A stretch of DNA of 64,000 nt from Petunia secreta (taxonomy: Eukaryota; Streptophyta; Magnoliopsida; Solanales; Solanaceae): positions 4,340,001 to 4,404,000 of the forward strand of contig JARKIP010000042.1 in NCBI GenBank assembly GCA_029990175.1, given 5' to 3'. The notes under the pieces are model-generated. The model searched no databases and had not been told where the DNA came from. It saw nothing but the letters and a program-made list of their open reading frames with translations. A program made the translations under genes and the position numbers. Below, one piece after another: positions 1 through 10,850 of the stretch (within the stretch, counting starts at the first letter, position 1; each line of letters opens with the position of its first letter).

Positions 1-296
1 CTTAAAGATGCAATTACTGATCTTAATGACCTGCTACTTAGCCTGTATTTCAAGAGTGAAAGGCCTCAGAAGACATCAATGAACTTAAACTAGATGTTGG
101 TAGGTTCTCTCTTAAGTTAGACACTACTGTGATTGACTCTGCTGCTGGTATTAGACAAGTACATGCCAGAATTGATACTGTATCTACAGATGTTCAGGCT
201 CGCATTGATGCAATATCTAGGGATGTTCAAACCAAGCTGGACAGGATGACTGATAATGTCGTGAACACTCTTACATATTTCCTTGCTCCTCGTTAA
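1..296 (+). pseudogene. C-terminal tail of a retrotransposon gag-like (plant transposon protein type) ORF
   Basis: The end of an ORF enters from the left edge. Frame 1 reads from base 1 to about 69, then the frame changes and reading continues in frame 3 to a TAA at 294-296. The second part is heptad-like and charged, with repeated ARID/VQTKLD-type units (HARIDTVSTDVQARIDAISR), and ends TYFLAPR. That pattern suggests a coiled coil. Tails of this kind are common in gag-like ORFs of plant LTR elements, often labelled 'putative plant transposon protein'. No catalytic motif is present. The frame change shows it is decayed. Its downstream neighbours, 297-406 and 6687-7770, belong to the same old element, which was later split by the chromovirus at 407-6681. 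Confidence 0.5.
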
Positions 297-401
297 CTAT
301 TTCTCTGGGTCTGTAATATGTTGAATGATTTAGACATGTTGTTTTACTTTTAATCCTTTTTGTTGATGCCAAGTGGGAGAACAGACTGATGCTTATGCCC
401 T

Positions 402-406
402 CTAGC
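402..406. repeat. Target-site duplication, left copy (CTAGC)
   Basis: CTAGC directly precedes the TGTT start of the 5' LTR at 407 and is repeated at 6682-6686 directly after the 3' LTR. A 5-bp duplication is normal for gypsy integrase. Confidence 0.9.
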
Positions 407-1261
407 TGTTAGCCCCTTGATTCGGTTGCTCGAAAATGGCACGGTTGAGACAAGGGATTTGCATGATGGACCTTGGCTCAACCTAAATGTGGACATCGTG
501 TATTGGCTAAGTATGTGTGGGCATGACTTAGGCTTGTGGGCAGCGTGCGTGGGCTACATTGCTATCTCATGTGTGGGCATGAAGACTTGACGGATGGAAC
601 TTGGCAAGGACCTTGAGATGTCATGTCAAGGAAAAGCAAGGCAAGGCAGTAGAATGAGGGAAACGGCTAAGACGTGGGTGTTGGCTAAGCGTGACCGTGG
701 TGCAATCAGCTAGACTTGTGCGTGCGTGCAGGCAGCTAAAGACGACGTTGGCACAATGCAACGTCATGCAGCAACAAGACTTAGAGATTGGCTAAGTGTT
801 GGGGCGCAGCTGAAGCTAATCAGGCCATGTGCAGGGCACATGGACGGCGGTTACAAGCAGTTCCTATGTTTTAGGGCAGTTGTGCCTATGTGTAATTTGT
901 CTTGTATTTTAATTATATGGATAATTATCATTGCCTATGCAGTTTGGGATGTATACTGCCTTAGTGTGTTGTCCTAAAACGTGGCTGCCAAGTGTCCTAG
1001 TCCAAGGCTGGCTATATATATGGCTAAGTGAAGGCAAAAACACAAGTGAGTGATTTTGCCGAAGTGTTCAGAGTTTTGTGAGTCTTTGTATGCGAGTTTA
1101 AATACAAAGTTGGGCGTGATTTGCCCGTAAATCTGTGTGTGCTTATGTTTCTTGCTTGTCCCGAAATTATACTAAGTCATTGAGCCAAAGCCAAACGAAC
1201 AACAAACGAGTATGCTGAAAAGCCGTGCGGGTTTTAAGTGCGAAAAATTAACCCCGTAACA
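407..1261 (+). repeat. 5' LTR of the chromovirus (855 bp)
   Basis: It starts TGTTAGCCCC and ends CCCCGTAACA and is repeated at 5779-6681. It holds a TATA box at 1012-1020. The segment near 630-650 has fewer copies of an 'aagcaaggc' unit than the 3' LTR. Confidence 0.92.
1012..1020 (+). promoter_or_regulatory. TATA box in the 5' LTR
   Basis: CTATATATA lies about 240 bp before the LTR end, which leaves a plausible R-U5 segment. The 3' LTR has the slightly altered CTATATACA at 6418-6426. Confidence 0.6.
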
Positions 1262-1263
1262 AC

Positions 1264-1279
1264 TGGTATTAGATCACGG
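1264..1279 (+). other. Primer-binding site (tRNA-iMet type)
   Basis: TGGTATTAGATCACGG lies 2 bp after the 5' LTR. It resembles the plant initiator-Met primer site TGGTATCAGAGC with a few changes. Confidence 0.75.
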
Positions 1280-1290
1280 TTGTTGGATCT

Positions 1291-2751
1291 ATGACGGGTA
1301 ATACAAGTGCAGAATTGCGTGAACGGGTGTCTCGACTTGAAGCACTCGTGGGGCAGACCGACGATGCAATTGATCTTGTTGATATTTTGACGCAGGTGGG
1401 TCGTTTGCATGCAGATCTGGAAGCAAAAACGACCCTGATTGAAGGTCTTGTGAAGAGCAATGAAGATCTGAATGCTGAAATTGTTGTGCTTCGCAGGGCT
1501 ATTGCTGCAACGGGCCAAGGAAGTATGGAACGATCTAAGCCAAAAATTCCTGAACCTAAGGCGTTTGCTGGCTCGCGGAGTGCCAAAGAATTGGAGAATT
1601 TTCTGTGGGATATGGAGACCTACTTCTCCAATGCTCGTATTTCTGAAACTGAAAAAGTAAACATCACAACCATGTATCTAACAGGTGATGCAAAACTGTG
1701 GTGGCGAACCCGCATTGCTGATGATGAAAGTGCGGGCAGGCCCAAGATTAATACGTGGGAAATGTTTCGGAAAGAACTGAGGGCATAATTTCTGCCTAGT
1801 AATGCCTCATGGATTGCTAGGGATTGTTTGAAGAAATTGAGACCAACCGGGACTGTTCGTGACTACATTAAGGAGTTCTCCTCTTTAATGTTAAACGTCC
1901 AAAACATGTCGGAAGACGATAAATTGCACAACTTCATATCAGGTATGCAGGCTTGGGCTCAAAATGAACTTAGGAGACAGAATGTTAAAGATCTCCCAAG
2001 TGCTATTGCTGCGGCTGATTCATTGGTTGATTTTCGTGTGACTCGTGAGTATTCTGAATCTTCTTCTACTTCTAAATCTAAGAAGAAGAAGGATAGAAAA
2101 GGGGGAGATTGGAATAAAGATGGCAAATCTGATCATCATACTCATGATAAAGGCAAAGGAAAAGTTGATGAGGGAAACAAAAACAAAGGGAACGGTAAAG
2201 ATAAGGGTTGTTTCCTTTGTGGTGGCCCTCACATTGCCAAGAATTGTCCGAATAAAGAGAGACTGCATGCCCTTCTTGCAAAGGAAACTGAAGAGAAAAA
2301 CAAAGAAGCTACTGCATACATCAATCCGATGCATTTGTTGGGGACGATGGAAATCTGCTCTACTTTGGGTGAGTCCGATAAATCACATAAATTTCTAATG
2401 TATATCAATGTTAAAGTTGGGGCTAAAAATGTTGTTGCAATGGTTGATGCTGGAGCAACTCACACATTTGTTGCTGCCAAAAATGTGATTGATTACAACC
2501 TAGCTATGAGAAAATGCCAAAGCACGATCAAAACTGTGAATGCTAAGGGGCAAGCCGTTATGGGTATGGCTTATAATGTCCCGATGACTGTTGGTCCTTG
2601 CAGTGGAAAAGTGGATATGATGGTGTGTCCCCTTGACGACTTTGATCTGATTTTGGGAGTTGATTTCATGAGAAAACATAAACTCGTCCCTATGCCTCAT
2701 TTGGACGGAGTTATGTCTATGCATGAGACTTCCCCGTGCTTTATTGAATGA
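1291..2751 (+). pseudogene. Chromovirus gag-protease ORF (in-frame stop)
   Basis: An ATG at 1291 opens a reading frame broken by a single TAA at 1786-1788; the same frame then continues to TGA at 2749-2751. The first part has a coiled-coil N-terminus and the Gag core (KLWWRTRI). A Lys-rich linker and a zinc knuckle follow at about 2207-2245 (CFLCGGPHIAKNC, a CX2CX3HX4C form). Then comes a retropepsin-like domain with the active-site motif VDAGATHTF at about 2440-2470 and LILGVDFM downstream. Gag packages the RNA and protease cleaves the polyprotein in the virus-like particle. The end overlaps the next frame by ATGA at 2748-2751. The internal stop makes this copy defective. Confidence 0.88.
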
Positions 2752-4245
2752 CTCATCCCTTTGGAAAGGGAAAAGAACGTGGGAAGGATGCTATAATTTC
2801 TGCAATCTCGTTGGAAAAAGGTTTGAAGAAGGGTGATGAAACTTATCTTGCTGCCTTGATTGAACTCAAACCTGATGTGAATGCAGAAGTGCCGGATGAA
2901 GTTGTTGTGATCTTGCAGGAATTTGAGGATGTAATGCCACCGGAATTGCCAAAGCATCTGCCACCAAAGAGGGCCATTGATCATAAAATTGAACTTATTC
3001 CTGGATCTATACCTCCTGCTCGTCCACCTTATCGTATGTCGCCTATGGAACTTGCTAAATTGAGGAAACAATTGAATGAATTACTTGAAGCCGGACTGGT
3101 TCAGCCCTCAAAAGCTCCCTATGGTGCGCCTGTTTTGTTCCAAAAGAAACAGGACGGTTCATTGCGTATGTGTATGGATTATCGGGCGCTGAATAAGGTG
3201 ATGGTGAAGAATAAATATCCTGTACCTCTTGTGCAGGATTTGCTTGATAGATTGAGCAAGGCAAAGTGGTTCTCGAAGCTTGATCTCCGTTCTGGATATT
3301 GGCAAGTAAGGATTGCAAAAGGCGATGAAGGCAAGACAACGTGTGTAACTAGATATGGTTCGTATGAGTTCCTTGTAATGCTTTTCGGCTTAACAAATTC
3401 CCCTGCTACCTTTTGTAATCTGTTGAATGATGTTCTTTATGAGCACTTAGATGATTTTGTTGTGGTCTACCTTGATGATATTGTTATTTATAGCAATTCT
3501 CTGAATGATCACTTAAGTCATCTATGCAAAGTGTTTGCAAAGCTGCGGGAATATCAATTGTTTGTCAAGAAAGAAAAATGTGAGTTTGCAAGTCAAGAGA
3601 TAAAATTTCTTGGCCACTTGGTTAGTGAAAACCAGGTGCGGATGGATCCTAAAAAGGTGTTGGCTATCGTTGAATGGCAGCCTCCTAAGAATGTGAAAGA
3701 ACTACGTTCTTTTCTTAGGTTGGCTAATTACTATCGGAAGTTCATAGCGGGGTATTCTAAGAAAGCTGCTGCCTTGACTGATTTATTGAAGAAGCAAACC
3801 AAGTGGGATTGGTCTGATTCATATGTTAAGGCATTTAACACGCTGAAAGAAGCTATTGCCTCGGAACTGGTGTTGCGGCTGCCTGATTTTGATTTGCCAT
3901 TTGAAGTACACACTGATGCGTCGGATAAAGCCATTGGTGGTGTATTAGTTCAAGAGGGTCATCCTGTTGCGTTTGAGAGCAGAAAACTCAATGCAGCGGA
4001 GCAAAGATATTCTGCCCCATGAGAAGGAAATGGTTGATGTGGTGCATTGCCTTCAAATCTGGCGTGTCTACCTGCTTGGAACAAAGTTTGTGGTAAGAAA
4101 TTGCTAATACTTATTTTCAAACACAACAGAAACTGAGTCCTAAGCAAGCAAGATGGCAAGAGTTCTTAGCTGAATATGATTTTATGTGGGAACATAAGCC
4201 GGGTAGACACAATCAAGTAGCGGATGCTTTGAGTAGAAAAGAAGC
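2748..4245 (+). pseudogene. Chromovirus reverse transcriptase and RNase H
   Basis: This reads in another frame than gag-protease, starting at the ATGA overlap. It carries PPARPPYRMSP, the RT core with CMDYRALNK, the catalytic box VVYLDDIVIYS at about 3460-3492, and the thumb with FLGHLV. The RNase H domain begins near 3900 (HTDASDKAIGG). The frame is lost at 4020-4022 (TGA inside a YSA-HEKEM type motif) and again around 4100-4130, after which RNase H resumes with WEHKPGRHNQVADALSRKE at about 4184-4243. The domain order matches Ty3/gypsy. RT copies RNA to DNA and RNase H removes the RNA strand. At least two frame losses inactivate it. Confidence 0.9.
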
Positions 4246-5792
4246 ATTTGCTGCTATCTATCACATCACTAAACTAGAATCTGATTTCATTGATAAGATT
4301 AAGTTATGTGCTGTAAATGATCCTTTGTATATGAAGACAATGGATCAAGTACGTGAAGGTACAGTTAGGCGGTGTTGGATCGAGGACGATCTGCTTTATT
4401 TTAAAGGGGGGAGGATCGTCGTGCCTCAGGATGCTGGTCTGCATCGCGAACTCTTAAAAGAGACGCATGACACTATGTGGGCAGGCCATCCCGGTGTTGA
4501 GCGGATGCTGACATTGTTATCTCGATCTTATTTCTGGCTTAAGATGGAAGATGATATTGAAGCCTATGTAAAACCTTGTTTAGTATGTCAGCTAGACAAG
4601 ACGGAAAGGAAGAAGGAAGCGGGATTGTTGCAGCCTTTACCCATTCCGGACAGACCGTGGGCTTCCGTTTCTATGGACTTCATTAGCGGCTTTCCAAAAG
4701 TGAATGGTATGTCTTCGATTATGGTTGTTGTAGATAGATTTTCCAAGTATGGAGTCTTTATTGCTGCCCCTATTGTGTGTTCATCTGAAGTTGCTGTCGA
4801 GTTATTTTATAAGCATGTGGTCAAGTATTTCGGTGTTCCAAATGATGTAGTGAGTGACAGGGATGCTCGGTTTACAGGTCGGTTTTGGACTACTTTGTTC
4901 AATATGATGGGGACTGATATGAAATTCTCAACAGCAAATCACCCGCAAACTGATGGATAAACAGAAAGACTCAACCACTTACTGGAAGAATACTTAAGGC
5001 ATTATGTGTCGGCAACGCAGAAAAATTGGCTTGAACTGTTGGATAGTGCACAATTCTGTTACAACTTGCACAAATCATCAGCAACAGAAATGAGTCCGTT
5101 TGAAATTGTGTTGGGCAGGCAGCCAACAACTCCTTTAGAATTGGCAAAACAGAATACGGGAGGCAAGTGTCCCAACGGCTTATAGATATGCTCGTGAGAA
5201 GCAAGAATTGCTTGATGAAGCGGCTGACAGCTTGAGGAAAGCCTCAAAGAGAATGAAGAAGTCTGCTGATCGACGTCGACGTGATGTTAAGTTTGATGTC
5301 GGAGATAAAGTATTGCTGAAACTTACTCCTCAGATTTGGAAGAAAATCAGCAGCAAGACGGTTCATCGTGGCTTGATTCCAAAGTATGACAGACCATTTA
5401 AAATTGTCAAAAAGGTGGGTGCTGTTGCATACCGGCTGAAGCTACAAGATAGGCTAAAGGTACACCCGACTTTCCATGTGAGTTTCTTGAAACCTTACTT
5501 TGAAGATGCTACTGATCCGGACAGGAACAAAAGTAAACGGGCACCTCCTGTGGTGCGCAAACAGTTTGAGGTGAGCGTTGAAAAGATTTTAGATCACCGG
5601 ACTTTGGGCATGAGCAAGAAGAACAGGCGGACAGAATTCTTAGTGCAGTGGAAGGGACAACCTGAAAGTGATGCAACTTGGGAAAAAGGTGCTTCGTTGT
5701 GGCAGTTTGAGAAACAAGTGCAGGCCTATCTTGATTCTGCCTCGTCGAGGTCGACGAGTTCATCTGGTGGGGGCGGTTTGTTAGCCCCTTGA
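4246..5792 (+). pseudogene. Chromovirus integrase with C-terminal chromodomain
   Basis: The zinc-binding region HPGVERML...CLVCQLDK is at about 4480-4600. The DDE core has MDFISG at about 4674 and SDRDARFTGRFW at about 4853-4888. A TAA at 4958-4960 interrupts the region just before the catalytic Glu (TERLNHLLEEY). Another frame break lies near 5180, after which the C-terminal domain resumes (VHPTFHVSFLKPYF at about 5460-5500). The end, about 5569-5735, is a chromodomain: VEKILDHR...EFLVQWKGQPESDATWE. Chromodomains of this type can steer integration to marked chromatin. The ORF ends 'TSSSGGGGLLAP' and runs into the LTR. Confidence 0.9.
5764..5778 (+). other. Polypurine tract of the chromovirus
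   Basis: A G-rich stretch (tggtgggggcggttt) abuts the 3' LTR start at 5779 and would prime plus-strand DNA synthesis. It is not a pure purine run. Confidence 0.55.
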
Positions 5793-6681
5793 TTCGGTTG
5801 CTCGAAAATGGCACGGTTGAGACAAGGGATTTGCATGATGGACCTTGGCTCAACCTAAATGTGGACATCGTGTATTGGCTAAGTATGTGTGGGCATGACT
5901 TAGGCTTGTGGGCAGTGTGCGTGGGCTATGTTGCTATCTCATGTGTGGGCATGAAGACTTGACGGATGGAACTTGGCAAGGACCTTGAGATTGGCAAGGA
6001 CCTTGAGATGGCATGTCAAGCCAAAGCAAGGCAAGGCAAGACAAAGCAAGGCAAGGCAGTAGAATGAGGGAAACGGCTAAGACGTGGGCGTTGGCTAAGC
6101 GTGACCGTGGTGCAATCAGCTAGACTTGTGCGTGCAGGCAGCTAAAGACGACGTTGGCACAATGCAACGTCATGCAGCAAAAAGACTTAGAGATTGGCTA
6201 AGTGTTGGGGCGCAGCTGAAGCTAATCAGGCCATGTGCAGGGCACATGGACGGCGGTTACAAGCAGTTCCTATATTTTAGGACAGTTGTGCCTATGTGTA
6301 ATTTGTCTTGTATTTTAATTATATGGATAATTATCATTGCCTATGCAGTTTGGGATGTAAACTGCCTTAGTGTGTTGTCCTAAAACGTGGCTGCCAAGTG
6401 TCCTAGTCCAAGGCTGGCTATATACATGGCCAAGTGAAGGCAAAAACACAAGTGAGTGATTTTGCCTAAGTGTTCAGAATTTTGTGAGTCTTTGTATACG
6501 AGTTTAAATACAAAGTTGGGCGTGATTTGCCCGTAAATCTGTGTGTGCTTATGTTTCTTGCTTGTCCCGAAATTATACTAAGTCATTGAACCAAAACCAA
6601 ACGAACAACAAACGAGTATGCTGAAACAGTGCGGGCTGTTTGCCGTGCGGGTTTTAAGTGCGAAAAATTAACCCCGTAACA
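5779..6681 (+). repeat. 3' LTR of the chromovirus (903 bp)
   Basis: Near-identical to 407-1261, but it carries a duplicated 'ttggcaaggaccttgaga' unit near 5972-6008, extra 'aagcaaggcaaggc' copies near 6020-6058 and an insertion near 6625-6640. It ends GTAACA and is followed by the right CTAGC duplication at 6682-6686. Confidence 0.92.
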
Positions 6682-6686
6682 CTAGC

Positions 6687-6932
6687 CATCATGTAAATTC
6701 AGTATCTATGTGATTATGGTATCCTTACGACTATGGTATATATGGTTACTCATACTCAGGGGGAGTCAACTAACCTTCATGTCCCTGGAGTCTTCTATTT
6801 GATTTCTGTTGTTGCAGGTTACATATACTCAGGGGGAGCCGACTATCAAGATCCAATAGTCGACTATGCAGAAAAGGGGAGTATCCTGTCACATCCTCTT
6901 TTACTTTTTGTCATCACCAAAAAGGGGGAGAT
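6687..6932 (+). other. Spacer and polypurine tract of the old host element
   Basis: It follows the chromovirus and continues the interrupted old element. A short frame (6733-6954) has repeats of YSGG/TQGES and ends in VITKKGE. There is a purine tract (aaaaagggggaga) at 6919-6931 before an LTR starting TGTTGAG. No real gene is evident. Confidence 0.45.
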
Positions 6933-7770
6933 TGTTGAGTTAATTAAATTCTAAGTTTTGATTATGACAAAAAGGACACAACACTTAAGTCTAACGTACA
7001 AATTGCAGGACTTACAAGGAAGATCTCTGTGGAGAATCACATATGGAAAGGAAGAATGGTGATTGACAATCAGAAGAGTCAGCTATGGAAAGACGATCTG
7101 TTAGGCGCGCTAATTGTGTAGAACTTGTCCCAAATCTGCTCTTGCCTTATTCTTTACGAAGATATTTATTTCTTCTAGAGAATCGAATCTCTTGGGTCGA
7201 TCTTTCCTCCCTTTCTTCCAGCAGATAATATCCTCAATTGTTCCCCGTTAATCGCGTGACAAATTTACCTCATCTCAGTCTCAACAGGCATCTCTTTTGA
7301 CCTCAATTTATTCGAGAGGTTCGCTGGAGGCTACTTGCGCTTCTACTTACAATCTACTTCTCTCTAAGTCTTTTACTTACAAACACTATATTCCTAAGAG
7401 TCTACGAGTGATCAATAGAAAAGAAAGAGAGTTCTTGTAGTGAGGTAATAGTTGTGTCACGGAAGTTGGTTTGATTATCTATAAATCAGACAAGATCGTT
7501 GGTGGTGAGCGAAGGGATAAAACCATCTGTGAAAGGACGTTTTTGGTTAACGATAAACCATAAATGTACTCGTGTTATACAAAGAGCTTGAAGAGAGATA
7601 ACTCCATTATGACCTAAGGGGACTGGATTAGGAACCATTTGGTTCTGAACCAGTATAAAACTTTGTATCGTTTATTCTTTATTGCTGCCTTTCAGTTTTG
7701 CAAAGTATTTTATTTATCACCTAAGTTAACTAATAAATTGATAAGTTGACTGAATTTATAAGTCTGAACA
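6933..7770 (+). repeat. 3' LTR of the old host element (approximate end)
   Basis: It begins TGTTGAGTTA right after the polypurine tract and plausibly ends TCTGAACA at 7770, a TGTT...AACA terminal pair, followed by 'attcaccccctcttgt'. The true end could be up to about 15 bp later. The partner LTR is outside the window, so the limits rest on structure only. Confidence 0.5.
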
Positions 7771-7782
7771 ATTCACCCCCTC

Positions 7783-9270
7783 TTGTATTCATTAAATGAA
7801 TCACAAAAACAACTGCTGCTGAACAGAATTGGGTTCCAGAATGGGTCCTTTCCAATTAGGTACCTAGGACTTCCACTCTCCACTAAAAAGTGGAACAAGA
7901 TAGAGTGCTATCAGTTGGTGGAGAAGATAACAAACATGATAAAACTAGCCTATACAAAGAAGCTTTCATATGCAGGTAAGCTTCAGATAATTAATGTTGT
8001 GTTATTCTTAGTTTATAATTTTTGGGGTTCTGTATCATTCTACCTAAAAGTGTAGTCAAAGAGGTGGATAGCAAGTGTAGGGCATTTCTATGGGGGTCCA
8101 CAAATGAGGAAAAAAAAAGTAATGTTGGTTGCTTGGGACAAAATATGTGTACCAAAGAAGTATGGGAGACTCAATATCAGAAGCTGCCACATGTGGAACA
8201 AAGCAGCTGTGGGCAAACTACTATGACAACTCACTGATAGGAAAGATGTCCTACATAAAGTGGGTCCATAGAGTTTATATGAAACACTAGAATAGTATTT
8301 GGGTCTATTGTCCTCCAGCAGACAACAACTGGTATAGGAGGCAACTAAACAAGCTGAAGAATGAAATGCAGCACTGGTATGCCAATGGCAAATACCAGCT
8401 CACAAGCACAGGAATATATTCCCTGACAAAGAGTTATCACAAGCTAATTGGCAATTTAACCAAGCTTCCCAATTTAGATTTGATATGGACAACCTTGGCT
8501 TTGCCAAAACGTAGGTTCATAATATGGCTTGCTATGCAGGACAGATTGCTGACAAAAGAGAATGCAAAAGATACAGATGCAGTATGAAGACTACACATGT
8601 TGCCTATGCCAATCTCAGGAGATAGAATCAGCATATCATTTATTCAATAAGTGCCTATGGTTCAAGCAGATTTTTGAATGCCCTTAAGCAATGGAGTGGT
8701 ATCTCTATCCCTAACAAGCCAACTGCTCAAGTGCTGGAATGGATTCAGCAAAGAAGATAGAAGAGGTTCAAGAAAATGGTTGATGCAGCTCTATTTAGTG
8801 CTAGTGTGTATCACACCTGGAGGAGAAGATATGGGGTGATCTTTGGCAAGGCCACAGCACCCCTAAATGAAGTTGTTAAGAGCATCCAGAGGGAAGTCAA
8901 GGAACGAGTAAGAAGCTGCAAAGACAGGAAAATAGTAAGGAGGTGCACTGCTTTGATTGATAAACTGAGTACTGAAGAGGAGACTGGAGGGTAGTGGGTG
9001 ATACCACTTCTGTTTAGAGGGTATAGGAAATTCTTGTAATTCCTGCTGTTTGAATTTTGGGTCGACTGTACTGTTTCTTTAGTTGCTTATTAGTTCTGTG
9101 TGTTGCTATATTACTGGCTATCTTAATAAGTAGAGATATTCATGTAATAGAGTAGTGGCTGAGGTTTCTACAAGTCTGGTACAAAAAGACCAGACATGTA
9201 GGAATGCTCTTTAAGTTGTACCTTTGTTGATGTTGTTAATGGTACTTACAATTTACCAAAAAAAAAAAAA
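7783..9270 (+). mobile_element. 5'-truncated LINE, 3' end with poly(A)
   Basis: Broken frames at 7783-8055, 8022-8237, 8366-8587 and 8776-8994 together read as the end of a plant LINE ORF2. The RT thumb region has YLGLPLSTKKW and SYAGKLQIINVVLF. A zinc-binding RT-associated domain has GIYSLTKSYHKL and IWTTLALPKRRFIIWLA. A final stretch, VDAALFSASVYHTWRRR, follows. Plant LINE RTs show this order. A poly(A) run at 9258-9270 ends the element. The 5' end abuts the old LTR, as expected for truncation during target-primed reverse transcription. Frameshifts and a stop near 8588 make it inactive. No target duplication was identified. Confidence 0.8.
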
Positions 9271-9683
9271 GTACATCCAAAGGTAAGTCTCTAGGAAATC
9301 ATTGCCATGTAAATCCACATGTACATTAATCGCAGGTAAATCCTCAGGTAAATTCCGATGTAATTCATCTCAGGTAATCCGCAGGTAATCATACCTACGG
9401 AATTTTCTGCAAATACCTATACGAAAACTGTATTACCAATTTTTAAGTGGCATAGCTGGAGATTTATATACAGAACTGATACCTGCGGATAGTTTCCCCA
9501 TGTAAAGTCGTGGGGAAAGATCGCACCAATTATGCCTATGGAAATACCGAAGGTATATATTTCCGCAGGTAAAAATAACAAATCTCATGAATTCTTAAAA
9601 ATCTGTATGAAAATTCGTTGGAATTACTTGCCAAAAAAATTTTCAAGTAAAATCCCAACCTAAATAGCACTTTTATAGTAGTG
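9271..9683. mobile_element. Possible CACTA (En/Spm) terminus with subterminal repeats
   Basis: About 400 bp crowded with short motifs of the form 'gcaggtaaat' in direct orientation (9341-9395, 9570) and inverted orientation (ATACCTGCGG at about 9479). The block ends TTTTATAGTAGTG at 9671-9683, the reverse complement of a CACTACTATAAAA terminus. Dense subterminal repeats and a CACTA end are typical of En/Spm elements. The other terminus was not found, so this is a fragment or was cut by the adjoining LINE. Confidence 0.45.
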
Positions 9684-9811
9684 ATTCCCTATTTTTCAAC
9701 TAATTGCATGCTCACGACTGTAAATTTTTCACGTCTTTCAATTATTTTTACCCATAAAAATATGTTACTCCTAATTATTTTATTTTCGAAGTAATGACAT
9801 TAAATAGACTT

Positions 9812-10108
9812 GGGACCCGTTTGTCCATAGATAACTTTTTTCTTTATTTCAAAAACTTTTTGAAAAAATATATTTGTCTGTGAAATCTTGTCACTTTTTA
9901 GAGATGTTTTCAAAAATAATTTTTGAAAAATCAAAAAGTTTACTACTTTTTGAAATATTTTTAAAAAATAACTTTTTTCACTCACAAAAATTCTACTTTT
10001 TCAAGTAAATTGTATGCTCAAACACAACTTCAACTTTTAAATATATTGCAATTCAACTTCAAAATTTTTTTTGTCCAAAATTTTTTTGTATCTATGGCCA
10101 AACGACTA
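9812..10108. mobile_element. MITE with imperfect terminal inverted repeats
   Basis: The left end GACCCGTTTGTCCATAGATA pairs with the right end TATCTATGGCCAAACGACTAC as inverted repeats of about 20 bp. The 300-bp interior is AT-rich and non-coding, with self-complementary 'tttttgaaaa' tracts. 'Gtttggccataga' ends are common in Solanaceae hAT-like MITEs. The target duplication is unclear (possibly ACTT). Confidence 0.6.
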
Positions 10109-10211
10109 CTTATATTTAAACAGCCGTGCAAATAAGTTAAAAGTCGCTTTAGGACAAAAATGAGTATCAGGAAGAATTAGTAAGTCATCTATTTTTTTAG
10201 TGCCAGTTATT

Positions 10212-10850
10212 AGGGATGGCAATTAGGATGAAGGGCAAAATACTAAATAGGGCAGTGCAGGTCAACTGTTAAACGGGCCGAGGGGGGAGAGCCGGGCAAA
10301 ATTTTATTTTAATATTGTTGGGGCGGAGCGGGGCAACATAGATGCCCAATATTTTTACTTGCTCTTTTCCCAGTGTTTTCTTATTTCACAATTAAGTCGA
10401 TGGAATAATTGAAATTTCCCCGTGTTTTCTTATTTCACAATTAAGTCGATGGAATAATTGAAATATTGTTCTACTATTGGCTACAGTTAAGCTATTAATT
10501 AGTACAGTTAATACTTTCTACTTTTGAAAGACTACAATTATTTTTAAAAACTTCAATTTCTTGAGTAAACTACAAAACCATCAAATTTAAAAATTTTAGT
10601 AATAGAAAAGAAATTAAAGATATAAAAATGGATAAAAAATTAAGGAAATGTTCAATTTTGATAATAAAAATAAAAAATAATGACTTAAAGGGTGATTTAG
10701 GTGGGGCGGGGAGGCTCAAAACAGGACAGTGCAGGCGGGTCAAACCGGGCAAGGCAGGGCGGGGTTTAAACTGGACAGAGACCAAAACGGGGCGGGGCAA
10801 AACTTTGGCAGGGGAAGGGCTCAACCCGCCCAGCCTATTGCCACTCCTAC
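10212..10850. mobile_element. hAT-like non-autonomous element with G-rich ends
   Basis: Ends AGGGATGGCAAT (10212) and ATTGCCACTCCT (10838-10849) are inverted repeats. Both subterminal parts are rich in GGGCGGGGC and GGGCAAAA motifs in the orientations expected for the abundant plant 'gggatggcaat...attgccatccct' family. Short ORFs inside are low-complexity and not credible genes. A 49-bp tandem duplication lies at 10373-10464. Confidence 0.6.
10373..10464. repeat. Tandem duplication, period 49 bp
   Basis: The unit beginning 'gtgttttcttatttcacaat' at 10373 repeats at 10422 almost perfectly, inside the hAT-like element. Confidence 0.8.

Larger units (their letters stand above)
407..6681 (+). 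mobile_element. Complete but degenerate Ty3/gypsy chromovirus
   Basis: The element has two LTRs (407-1261 and 5779-6681), both beginning TGTTAG and ending GTAACA, a tRNA-iMet type primer site and a polypurine stretch. The order is gag, protease, RT, RNase H, integrase, chromodomain. A C-terminal chromodomain is diagnostic of chromoviruses. Several stop codons and frameshifts break the ORFs, so this copy is not autonomous. The two LTRs are closely similar by eye apart from small indels, so insertion was fairly recent compared with the host element. The clade (Galadriel- or Tekay-like) cannot be settled without a tree. Confidence 0.92.
1..7770 (+). mobile_element. Old LTR retrotransposon, 3' part, interrupted by a nested chromovirus
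   Basis: Pieces 1-406 and 6687-7770 were contiguous before the 407-6681 insertion, because the 5-bp duplication CTAGC occurs at both junctions. The right piece holds a spacer with repeated 'ctcaggggga' motifs, a polypurine tract at 6919-6931 and then an LTR-like unit beginning TGTTGAG. The 5' LTR would lie upstream of the window. A copia-type assignment is likely because the end carries a 'ttcaccccctcttgt' motif common at copia LTR ends, but no pol is visible. Confidence 0.55.

Noticed and set aside
726..977. 83-aa ORF with a hydrophobic segment in the chromovirus 5' LTR, repeated at 6126-6383
   Set aside because: It is present twice only because LTRs are repeated; no family resemblance, and it lies across promoter sequence.
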